DNA of 5,323 bases from JBQTIP01 sp052388025 (lineage in GTDB: Bacteria; Actinomycetota; UBA4738; HRBIN12): positions 1 to 5,323 of the forward strand of contig JBQTIP010000167.1 in NCBI GenBank assembly GCA_052388025.1, written 5' to 3'. The notes below the pieces were generated by a model. That model made no database searches. It had not been told where the DNA came from and was given only the letters and a program-made list of their open reading frames with translations. Positions 1 to 5,323 of this stretch are shown here, piece by piece; positions within the stretch are counted from its first letter, which is position 1, and every line of letters starts with the position of its first letter. The position numbers and the translations under genes are program-made.

Positions 1-594
1 GCCTAGCGCAGCAGCCCCCACTCCCGTCGCGACCTCCTCCCCGTTCCGTTCGAGAACCACTCCCACTTCGGGGAGGTCCAGGCCGTCGAGGGGAACCGGT
101 TGCCCGAGCACTACGCGAGCAGAGGAGGCGAGGTCGGCGATCGTATCGGGGAGTCGGATCCTCCACCCCTCGATTCTCGAGTCGATGATCTCGATCGCCG
201 GGACTACGCCCACGGAAGCCCGCAGCACGTCGGAAGGGCCGATACGAGGTTCGGAGAGCGGCCTCGCCAAGACGAAAGCGATCTCTGCCTCAACGCGGGG
301 CTGGATCAGGCGAGAGGCGGGAACAGCTCCGCCGTCGGGCACCATCATGGAGGACAGAATCGGCCCGTAGTCGGGCTGGTCGACTCCGAGGAGCTCCTGC
401 ATGGCTAGGCTGGTAAGGCCGACCTTGTATCCCACGATGGAGTCGCCCTCGGCGATCCGCATGCGGACGAGATGTTGCTGAACCTCGTACGCGTCATCCG
501 CCGTTAGGTTCGGATATTCCTCGGTGAGCGGCGGGATGGGTGCACAGCTCCGCTCCGCGTCGTACAGGGCGCGGGCCAGTCCGCGTGTGGGCAC
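1..594 (-). CDS. 2-keto-4-pentenoate hydratase / 4-oxalocrotonate decarboxylase family protein, 3' end cut by window
   Basis: The minus-strand frame from a GTG at 594 stays open to base 1 (198 codons). The family (MhpD, DmpE/XylJ hydratases; DmpH/XylI decarboxylases) has about 260 residues, so roughly 60 C-terminal residues lie outside. Visible family signatures: PIPPLTEEYP (19-28), GYKVGLTS (55-62), GVDQPDYGPI (70-79), PRVEAEIAF (99-107) and AIEIIDSRI (133-141), followed by RLPDTIADLAS. E102, E104 and E135 match in spacing the three divalent-metal-binding Glu residues known in MhpD. Known family members hydrate 2-hydroxypenta-2,4-dienoate to 4-hydroxy-2-oxovalerate or decarboxylate 4-oxalocrotonate in meta-cleavage pathways; sequence alone does not separate the two here. 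An in-frame ATG at 687 would add 31 Arg-rich residues unlike the family. Neither start has a good ribosome binding site; I prefer 594 because its numbering fits the family. It diverges from the hydroxylase operon and may share its regulation. Confidence 0.88.
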   Translation of the reverse strand, partial: MPTRGLARALYDAERSCAPIPPLTEEYPNLTADDAYEVQQHLVRMRIAEGDSIVGYKVGLTSLAMQELLGVDQPDYGPILSSMMVPDGGAVPASRLIQPRVEAEIAFVLARPLSEPRIGPSDVLRASVGVVPAIEIIDSRIEGWRIRLPDTIADLASSARVVLGQPVPLDGLDLPEVGVVLERNGEEVATGVGAAALG

Positions 595-711
595 GGTCCG
601 CGGTCGGCCGTCCTTCGCCCTCCCACTCGGCTCGTGCCGAGCGGACCGCAACAAATGCCGCTGGCTCTTCGGCTCTGGCCTTGTCATGCTCGTCCGATTC
701 CGAGACTATCC

Positions 712-738
712 TATACTGTGTACAGTTGTATACTGTAC
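712..738. promoter_or_regulatory. Candidate operator: nested inverted and direct repeats
   Basis: A perfect inverted repeat GTACAGT-TGTAT-ACTGTAC occupies 720-738 (7-base arms, 5-base spacer). A second overlapping dyad, ACTGT-GT-ACAGT, occupies 715-726. The octamer TATACTGT is repeated at 712-719 and 729-736, a spacing of 17 bases. This is typical of a site bound by a dimeric repressor or activator, possibly by two dimers. The core TTGTATAC resembles boxes of FadR/FCD-type GntR regulators, but that assignment is inference. No regulator gene lies in the window. Its position between two divergent catabolic transcripts suggests it could control both. Confidence 0.5.
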
Positions 739-790
739 TGTCTGTGGGGTGTGGGGGAAGCCTTCGGTGACAGTCGTGTGGCGGTGAGAG

Positions 791-796
791 GGAGGG
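791..796 (+). promoter_or_regulatory. Ribosome binding site of FAD subunit
   Basis: GGAGGG lies 7 bases before the GTG at 804. The same frame has a TGA at 768-770 and no other start codon between it and 804, so this GTG is the first possible start and the site supports it. Confidence 0.7.
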
Positions 797-803
797 CGAT
801 CCT

Positions 804-1676
804 GTGAAGCCAGCACGCTTCCTCTACGCCGACCCTGATTCCGTAGACGAAGCGGTGAGTCTTCTCGCCGAGCATGGCGAGGATGCTCGCATCCTGGCCG
901 GCGGCCAGAGCCTCATTCCCCTCATGAACATGCGGCTGGCGGAGCCCCGCTATCTGATCGACATCAACCGGATCTCTCAGCTAGCAGGGATCCGGCCGGA
1001 GGATGGCGAACTTGTCATCGGTGCCCTGGCCCGGCATGCTGCCCTGGCGTCCTCGGCGGAGGTCGGCGGCACTGTGCCGCTTGTCGCGGAGGCGGCAGGA
1101 CTCATCGGACATCCTCAGATCCGTCATCGGGGGACGGCAGGGGGCAGCATCGCCGAAGCCGACCCGGCGGGTCAGCTTCCAGCCACGCTCCTGGCCGTGA
1201 CACTCCCGCTCAAGGCCAGGAGTGCAAGAGGCTCGAGGCGAATACCTGCCAGCGACTTGTTCGTGTCGTTCTTGACCACGAGTCTCGCTCCCGACGAGAT
1301 GATCACGGAGCTTCGGATCCCGAAGCTATCGAATCGGACGGGGAGCGCTTTTCTCGAAGTGGCACGCCGACGAGGGGACTTCGCCATGGTCGGTGTGGCT
1401 GCCGTGGTGACGCTGGGGGACGCAGGGGCGATCGACGAAGCTCGGATCGCACTGGCAGCGATGGACGTCACTCCCGTGCGCGCCCACGAGGCCGAGGGAG
1501 TTCTCCAGAGCGCGCAGCCGACCGGCGAGGCATTCCGGGAGGCAGCGGAGCGGGCGTCACGGGCTGGGCACGCCGTAACCGACATCCACGCGACGTCTGA
1601 GTACCGGGTGAGTGCCGCCAAGGTGCTGGTGGAGCGAGCGCTTCAGCTCGCTGTGTCACGGGCGCGGGAGGGGTGA
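804..1676 (+). CDS. Molybdenum hydroxylase, FAD-binding (medium) subunit
   Basis: This 290-residue protein is the electron-transfer flavoprotein subunit of a three-subunit molybdenum hydroxylase (CoxM/CutB/NdhA-like). It passes electrons from the [2Fe-2S] clusters of the next gene product to an external acceptor. The length is normal for the family. An N-terminal FAD_binding_5-type domain (about 1-170) carries both FAD motifs: AGGQSLIP (32-39) followed by MNMRLAEP, and TAGGS (111-115) followed by ADP (119-121). The C-terminal CO_deh_flav_C-type domain (about 175-285) has RRRGDFAMVGVAA (188-200) and ends with the usual YRVSAAKVLVERAL segment. One oddity is Glu118, where family members commonly have His (AHADP-like). 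The start is GTG, fixed by an upstream in-frame stop at 768. It is the first gene of the operon and its stop overlaps the next start by one base (TGATG). It lacks an obvious signal peptide, so the complex is probably cytoplasmic. Confidence 0.95.
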   Translation: MKPARFLYADPDSVDEAVSLLAEHGEDARILAGGQSLIPLMNMRLAEPRYLIDINRISQLAGIRPEDGELVIGALARHAALASSAEVGGTVPLVAEAAGLIGHPQIRHRGTAGGSIAEADPAGQLPATLLAVTLPLKARSARGSRRIPASDLFVSFLTTSLAPDEMITELRIPKLSNRTGSAFLEVARRRGDFAMVGVAAVVTLGDAGAIDEARIALAAMDVTPVRAHEAEGVLQSAQPTGEAFREAAERASRAGHAVTDIHATSEYRVSAAKVLVERALQLAVSRAREG

Positions 1677-2161
1677 TGAAGCCGTTCGTTGGTGAGCGAG
1701 AGATCAGCGTTCGAGTTAACGGGGTGGAGCATCACGCGACCGTGGACGTTCGGATCCTTCTCGCGGACTTTCTCCGACAGGACCTCGGCCTCACCGGAAC
1801 CCACCTGGGGTGCGAGCAAGGCCCTTGCGGCGCTTGCACGGTGCTCCTGAATGGTGAGGCAGTCCGCTCGTGCTTGATGTTCGCCGTCCAGGCGAACGGT
1901 GCAGAGATCACGACGATCGAGGGGCTGTCCAGGAACGGTGCGCTACACCCCCTCCAGGAGAGCTTCAGCAGGAACCACGCGTTGCAGTGCGGGTTCTGCA
2001 CGCCTGGCATGGTTCTCGCGGCCTTGGACCTGCTTCGGCGGCACCCACAGCCCAACGAGGAGCTGGTTCGCGCGGAGCTGTCCGGGAACCTTTGCCGCTG
2101 CACCGGATACGAGGGGATCGTCGATGCTGTCCTGGAGGTTGCCGGGAGGATGCAGTCATGA
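1676..2161 (+). CDS. Molybdenum hydroxylase, [2Fe-2S] iron-sulfur (small) subunit
   Basis: This 161-residue protein carries both [2Fe-2S] clusters of the hydroxylase and relays electrons from the molybdenum centre to FAD (CoxS/CutC/NdhB-like). The N-terminal plant-ferredoxin-type domain has Cys46, Cys51, Cys54 and Cys66 in the motif CEQGPCGAC. The C-terminal helical domain has Cys105 and Cys108 in QCGFCTPGM, then Cys140 and Cys142 in NLCRCTGYEGIV. All eight ligands are present, as is Gln104, which in structures of the family lies at the molybdopterin cofactor. The length is typical. I chose the ATG at 1676, 4 bases after GGAGG (1667-1671); the adjacent GTG at 1673 would add only one residue and sits too close to that site. 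It overlaps the FAD subunit stop by one base and the large-subunit start by four (ATGA). Confidence 0.96.
   Translation: MKPFVGEREISVRVNGVEHHATVDVRILLADFLRQDLGLTGTHLGCEQGPCGACTVLLNGEAVRSCLMFAVQANGAEITTIEGLSRNGALHPLQESFSRNHALQCGFCTPGMVLAALDLLRRHPQPNEELVRAELSGNLCRCTGYEGIVDAVLEVAGRMQS
2144..2150 (+). promoter_or_regulatory. Ribosome binding site of molybdopterin subunit
   Basis: GGGAGGA ends 7 bases before the ATG at 2158. It fixes the start of the large subunit, whose frame is open far upstream (to 1870) without family similarity. Confidence 0.75.
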
Positions 2162-4566
2162 GCGGTACGGGGACTGTTGGGACCCCGATCCTGAGAAAGG
2201 AAGACCGCCGTTTCCTCACCGGTCGAGGGTCCTACATCGACGATCTTCAGGTACGAGGTGCCCTGTCCGTTGCGATCGTCCGAAGCGTTCAGCCGCATGC
2301 GCTGATCGAGGGGATCGAACTCGGGGCCGCCAGGTGCTCTGGCGGGGTGGAGGCGGCCTTTGCGGGGACAGATCTCGCCCCGTTGGCGCAGCCTCTTTCG
2401 ATGGCGGCGGTCCCGTTTGTGAAGCACGCCGCCTGGCATGCCTTGGCCGTAGACCGCGCTCGGTTCGTCGGTGAGCCTATCGCGGCGATCGTCGCAACCG
2501 ACCGCTATCGGGCCGAGGACGCTCGGGCGCTCGTCGAGGTGAACTACCAGCCTCTCGAGGCCGTGGTTGACGTCGAAGCGGCTGTTCGGCCCGGAGCACC
2601 GCTTCTCTATGACGAGTGGAAAGACAACCTCCTGCTTCGCCTTCCTCATGAGGCGGGAGACGTCGCCGGAGCCTTCGACGACGCCGACGTGGTCCTCAAA
2701 GAGCGGTTTCAAAGCCAGCGTTACACCGGGGTCCCGCTCGAGACACGAGGCTGCATCGCCAGCTACGAGCACGGCAAGCTGACGCTGTGGTCCAGCACGC
2801 AATGGCCTTTCATGGTCAGGATGGTTTTGGCCGAGGCGCTGGGCATACCCGAGAACCGGCTCCGGGTGGTAGCGCCGGATGTCGGCGGAGGTTTCGGCAA
2901 CAAGCAGCACGTCTTCCGGGAGGAGCTCCTTGTCAGCCTGCTCGCCGTGCAGCTGGAGCGCCCCGTCAAGTGGATCGAGGACAGGTCCGAGAACTTGCTT
3001 GCCGGCGTGCACTCTCGGGAGCAGATCCACGAGGTCGAGATAGCGGCGAAGTCCGACGGAAGGATCCTGGGCCTTCGCGATCGGATCCTGGCTGACATAG
3101 GGTCGGGCGCCCTGTACTTCCAAGGGTTCGCTCCTGCAGTGGTTACGGCGGTGTCCGTGCCAAATCCGTACGATCTGCCGAATTACGCGTTCGATCTCGC
3201 GTGCGTGGTCACGAACAAGGCTCCTTGCGGAGCCTATCGAGGGTTCGGGATGCCGGAGGCGACCTTCGCCATGGAGCGATCGATCGATCTCGTTGCCCGG
3301 CACTTGGGCCTCGCCCCAGTCGACGTGCGGATTCGGAATCTCATCCGCCCCGATCAGATGCCGTATCGGACCTCGACCGGCACCCTCCTGGATTCAGGCG
3401 ACTACCCGGCCACGCTCGAGCAGGCCGTCAGGTCGTTCGACCTGCCTGCGTTCCGCAAGGAGCAGGAGCGAGCACGGGCCGGGGGCCGGTATCTCGGCGT
3501 AGGCGTTGTGAACTTCGTCGAGGCCAGCGGTCCGACCATGTTTCCGAACGCGAATCGGGGAGGAGCCTACGACCGAGCGATGGTCCGCGTGGAACCGGAC
3601 GCCTCGGTCACGGTCTTCACGGGCCTCACGAGTCAAGGGCAGAGTCATGAGACGTCGTTCGCGCAAGTGGCGGCGGACGCCCTGGGTGTCTCTGTGGAGG
3701 CCGTGCGGGTGGTTGCTGGCGATACAGAGGGAACGGTATTCGGCCTGGGAACCTGGGGAGGCCGGGGGTCGACGGTGGGCGCGGGGGCGATCCGGGCCGC
3801 CGCCGAGAAGCTACTGGAGAAGATCCTGTCGATCGCGGCTTCCATCCTTCAGGTTCCCCCGGACCTTGAGACGGCGGACGGTCGGATCCACGTCCGGGAC
3901 GACCCAGGGAGTGGAGTGCCCCTCGTCGACGTCGCCAGAGTCGCCTACCACGAGACCTTCCGGCTTCCGAAGGGCCAAGAGCCCGGGCTCGAGGCGATCG
4001 GGGTGTTCGACCCGCCCAACGTCGATCCCTTCCCCGACCAGTCCGGCCTCATGAACGCCTGCGTGACGTATTCGAACGCTGCGCACATCGCGGTCGTGGA
4101 GGTCGATCCCGGGCTCGGCACCGTAAAGGTCCTGCGGTACCACGTCGTTGAGGACTGCGGGGCGATGATCAACCCGATGGTCGTTGAGGGGCAGATCCGC
4201 GGCGGAATAGCCCAGGGCATTGGAGGCGCCCTCTACGAGGAGCTCGTGTACGACGAGAACGGGCAGCTGCAGTCGGCGGGGCTCATGGACTATCTGATGC
4301 CGACCGCATCGGAAGTTCCTCGGGTCCACATCGAGCACCGGGAGAGTCCCGCTGTCTACGTGCCTGGTGGATTCAAGGGCACAGGAGAGGGCGGGACGAT
4401 CGGCCCTGGTGCCGCCATCGCAGCCGCAGTAGAGGATGCGTTGGCGTCGTTCGGCGTCCAGGTGACCAGGACTCCGGTTTCCCCGTCTCTCGTGCTCGAT
4501 CTGATTGAGAAAGGCCAAGGTCGATGGGGTCGGATCTTCAGAGGAGGTGAGGTATGCAGCGGTTGA
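2158..4566 (+). CDS. Molybdenum hydroxylase, molybdopterin-binding catalytic (large) subunit
   Basis: This 802-residue subunit binds the molybdopterin (MCD-type) cofactor and should hydroxylate the substrate with water-derived oxygen. It begins with the usual PILRKEDRRFLTGRGSYIDD segment (10-29) and an alpha/beta hammerhead domain (to about 135), then two cofactor-binding regions. Motifs: STQWPF (213-218), GGGFGNK (243-249), AYRGFGMPE (359-367), QGQSHET (493-499), GDTEG (521-525), CGAMINP (667-673), EGQIRGGIAQGIGGAL (677-692) and KGTGEGGTIGPG (740-751). Glu744 is the expected catalytic base. The loop at 359-367 has no Cys, whereas form I CO dehydrogenase has AYRCSFR, so a CO dehydrogenase role is unlikely despite likely database labels such as CoxL. 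An organic substrate, for example an N-heterocycle, aromatic compound or aldehyde, is more probable but not identifiable. Length is normal and no key residue is missing. It overlaps the upstream gene by 4 bases and the downstream gene by 13. No maturation gene (XdhC/CoxF-like) is in the window. Confidence 0.95.
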   Translation: MSGTGTVGTPILRKEDRRFLTGRGSYIDDLQVRGALSVAIVRSVQPHALIEGIELGAARCSGGVEAAFAGTDLAPLAQPLSMAAVPFVKHAAWHALAVDRARFVGEPIAAIVATDRYRAEDARALVEVNYQPLEAVVDVEAAVRPGAPLLYDEWKDNLLLRLPHEAGDVAGAFDDADVVLKERFQSQRYTGVPLETRGCIASYEHGKLTLWSSTQWPFMVRMVLAEALGIPENRLRVVAPDVGGGFGNKQHVFREELLVSLLAVQLERPVKWIEDRSENLLAGVHSREQIHEVEIAAKSDGRILGLRDRILADIGSGALYFQGFAPAVVTAVSVPNPYDLPNYAFDLACVVTNKAPCGAYRGFGMPEATFAMERSIDLVARHLGLAPVDVRIRNLIRPDQMPYRTSTGTLLDSGDYPATLEQAVRSFDLPAFRKEQERARAGGRYLGVGVVNFVEASGPTMFPNANRGGAYDRAMVRVEPDASVTVFTGLTSQGQSHETSFAQVAADALGVSVEAVRVVAGDTEGTVFGLGTWGGRGSTVGAGAIRAAAEKLLEKILSIAASILQVPPDLETADGRIHVRDDPGSGVPLVDVARVAYHETFRLPKGQEPGLEAIGVFDPPNVDPFPDQSGLMNACVTYSNAAHIAVVEVDPGLGTVKVLRYHVVEDCGAMINPMVVEGQIRGGIAQGIGGALYEELVYDENGQLQSAGLMDYLMPTASEVPRVHIEHRESPAVYVPGGFKGTGEGGTIGPGAAIAAAVEDALASFGVQVTRTPVSPSLVLDLIEKGQGRWGRIFRGGEVCSG
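4543..4550 (+). promoter_or_regulatory. Strong ribosome binding site of deacetylase-like gene
   Basis: GGAGGTGA is a near-perfect anti-Shine-Dalgarno match, lying inside the end of the large-subunit coding sequence and ending 3 bases before the ATG at 4554 (6 bases counted from the end of AGGAGG). It fixes the start and suggests the downstream gene is well translated. Confidence 0.8.
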
Positions 4567-5323
4567 CTGTCGACGACGAGTGGGTCTGGCACCCGAGCCG
4601 GTTTGAGGAGACCTTCGGCAAGAGGCTCCCGGGGCGGTTCCTGGCGAACTGGCCAACCGGGAAGCGTATCGTGGTGATCCTCACGTTCGACACGCAGGGG
4701 GATGTCGATGCTGCGATCCCGGGCCTCGGAACCCGAACCTGGCCCGACGGCTCCATTAACTACTGCGACCTCACGATGCGGCAATACGACATCACTGAAG
4801 GCTTGCCTCGGATCCTCAGGATCCTTGACAAGCATGCTGTGAAGGCGACGTTCGCCGTGCCGGGGATGACAGCCGACTGGTACCCGAACGAGATCAGGGA
4901 GATTGTCGGCCGAGGCCACGAGGTGGCCGTGCACGGGCATCGCCATCTCCCCATGTTCCAGCTCACCAGAGACGAGCAACGAGTGGAGATCGAGCGGGCC
5001 ACCGAGGCTGTGGGAAGAACCATCGCCGCGCAACCGGTCGGATGGCGAAGCCCCCTCTACACTGTGACCGAGCACACTCTCGATCAGCTGCGAGATCTGG
5101 GGTTCCTCTGGAACAGCGATTTCCACGACGCGGATTTCCCTTATGTCCTTGAGAAGGAAGGAAGGTCGATCGTAGAGATCCCGGCAAGCCACGACGACTT
5201 CTCCCAATGGCTCCAGATGGCGGGCAAGGACGCGGTCTTTCCACAAATGGGGGGGACCCCATACGGGACCCCGCAGGGCGTGCTCGAGACAATGAAGACG
5301 GAGTTCGACATCCTGTACGAGGA
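4554..5323 (+). CDS. Polysaccharide deacetylase-like (CE4 / NodB-fold) hydrolase, HpPgdA/PuuE-like branch, 3' end cut by window
   Basis: 256 codons are visible before the right edge; relatives have about 290-300 residues, so the end is missing. The NodB fold is shown by TFDTQGD (44-50, motif 1), KATFAVPG (97-104), GHEVAVHGHRH (121-131, motif 2 with metal ligands His127 and His131), GWRSP (163-167, motif 3) and LGFLWNSDFHDADFPY (182-197). VEIPASHDDF (207-216) and EFDILYE (250-256) are typical of the HpPgdA-like branch. There is no signal peptide, so it is probably cytoplasmic and may not act on a wall polymer. This branch includes PuuE, which hydrolyses a cyclic amide (allantoin). The usual second Asp of motif 1 appears to be replaced: the motif reads D46-T-Q-G-D50-V-D52 where relatives often have FDVDGE, so the metal Asp could be D46, D50 or D52. 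The 13-base overlap with the hydroxylase large subunit suggests a shared pathway, perhaps C-N bond hydrolysis of the hydroxylated product; that role is inference. Confidence 0.88.
   Translation, partial: MQRLTVDDEWVWHPSRFEETFGKRLPGRFLANWPTGKRIVVILTFDTQGDVDAAIPGLGTRTWPDGSINYCDLTMRQYDITEGLPRILRILDKHAVKATFAVPGMTADWYPNEIREIVGRGHEVAVHGHRHLPMFQLTRDEQRVEIERATEAVGRTIAAQPVGWRSPLYTVTEHTLDQLRDLGFLWNSDFHDADFPYVLEKEGRSIVEIPASHDDFSQWLQMAGKDAVFPQMGGTPYGTPQGVLETMKTEFDILYE

Larger units (their letters stand above)
595..803. promoter_or_regulatory. Divergent intergenic region between hydratase and hydroxylase operon
   Basis: This stretch separates the minus-strand hydratase from the plus-strand hydroxylase operon. 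Part of it (595-687) could be coding if the hydratase starts at the ATG at 687. The core at about 705-740 is AT-rich compared with the surrounding sequence and holds repeats, while 741-760 is G-rich. Any promoters for the two divergent transcripts should lie here. TATACT occurs at 712-717 and 729-734 as possible plus-strand -10 elements, but I see no convincing -35 box at the right spacing for either. No terminator-like hairpin with a T-run is visible. Confidence 0.55.

Noticed and set aside
100..787. Small plus-strand open frames at 100-408, 185-370, 524-787 and 540-770
   Set aside because: Those at 100-408 and 185-370 are antisense to the clearly coding hydratase; the other two run from the hydratase start region into the intergenic region, with no ribosome binding site and no recognisable motif.
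1870..2157. Upstream extension of the large subunit frame to an ATG at 1870
   Set aside because: The added 96 residues overlap the iron-sulfur gene and resemble no part of the family; the ATG at 2158 has a good ribosome binding site and gives the standard N-terminus.
1732..3303. Long antisense open frame of 523 codons opposite the iron-sulfur and large subunits
   Set aside because: It is antisense to two strongly supported genes, shows no recognisable domain and is explained by GC-rich codon bias leaving the opposite strand free of stops.
804..4566. Reading the three-subunit enzyme as aerobic CO dehydrogenase
   Set aside because: The active-site loop lacks the Cys of AYRCSFR that holds copper in CO dehydrogenase.
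4810..4824. Perfect inverted repeat GGATCCT-C-AGGATCC
   Set aside because: It lies inside the deacetylase-like coding region and follows from the repeated residues RILRIL; no T-run follows, so it is unlikely to be a terminator or operator.
3811..5246. Two antisense open frames (281 codons at 3811-4656, 296 codons at 4356-5246)
   Set aside because: They lie opposite the large subunit and the deacetylase-like gene, overlap each other, and have low-complexity composition without family motifs.

Overview
This GC-rich window is most likely bacterial chromosome, possibly from an actinobacterium or a Chloroflexota-like lineage. That lineage guess rests only on base composition and gene style (GTG starts, overlapping genes) and is weak. 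It carries part of a catabolic gene cluster built around a molybdenum-containing hydroxylase. I see no mobile element, tRNA, rRNA or CRISPR array.

Layout. Positions 1-594 hold, on the minus strand, the N-terminal three quarters of a 2-keto-4-pentenoate hydratase / 4-oxalocrotonate decarboxylase family enzyme, cut by the left edge. Positions 595-803 are a divergent intergenic region. It contains an AT-rich patch at about 705-740 with nested inverted and direct repeats, the best candidate for a shared promoter and operator. From 804 to the right edge, four genes on the plus strand form one tightly packed operon: an FAD-binding subunit (804-1676), a [2Fe-2S] subunit (1676-2161), a molybdopterin-binding catalytic subunit (2158-4566), and a polysaccharide deacetylase-like (CE4 / NodB-fold) hydrolase (4554 to the edge, cut). 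The genes overlap by 1, 4 and 13 bases, which suggests translational coupling and a shared function.

How they may work together. The three hydroxylase subunits have the complete cofactor set of the xanthine dehydrogenase / CO dehydrogenase family: FAD, two [2Fe-2S] clusters and molybdopterin with a conserved catalytic Glu. The active-site loop reads AYRGFGMPE, without the AYRCSFR Cys of true aerobic CO dehydrogenase, so the enzyme more likely hydroxylates an organic substrate such as an N-heterocycle, aromatic compound or aldehyde. The last gene resembles the HpPgdA/PuuE-like branch of CE4, in which some members hydrolyse cyclic amides (PuuE allantoinase) rather than polysaccharides. A hydroxylase, a possible C-N hydrolase and a hydratase/decarboxylase of the meta-cleavage type together suggest hydroxylation, ring opening and processing of a 2-oxo acid. 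The substrate cannot be named from this window, and the pathway is inference.
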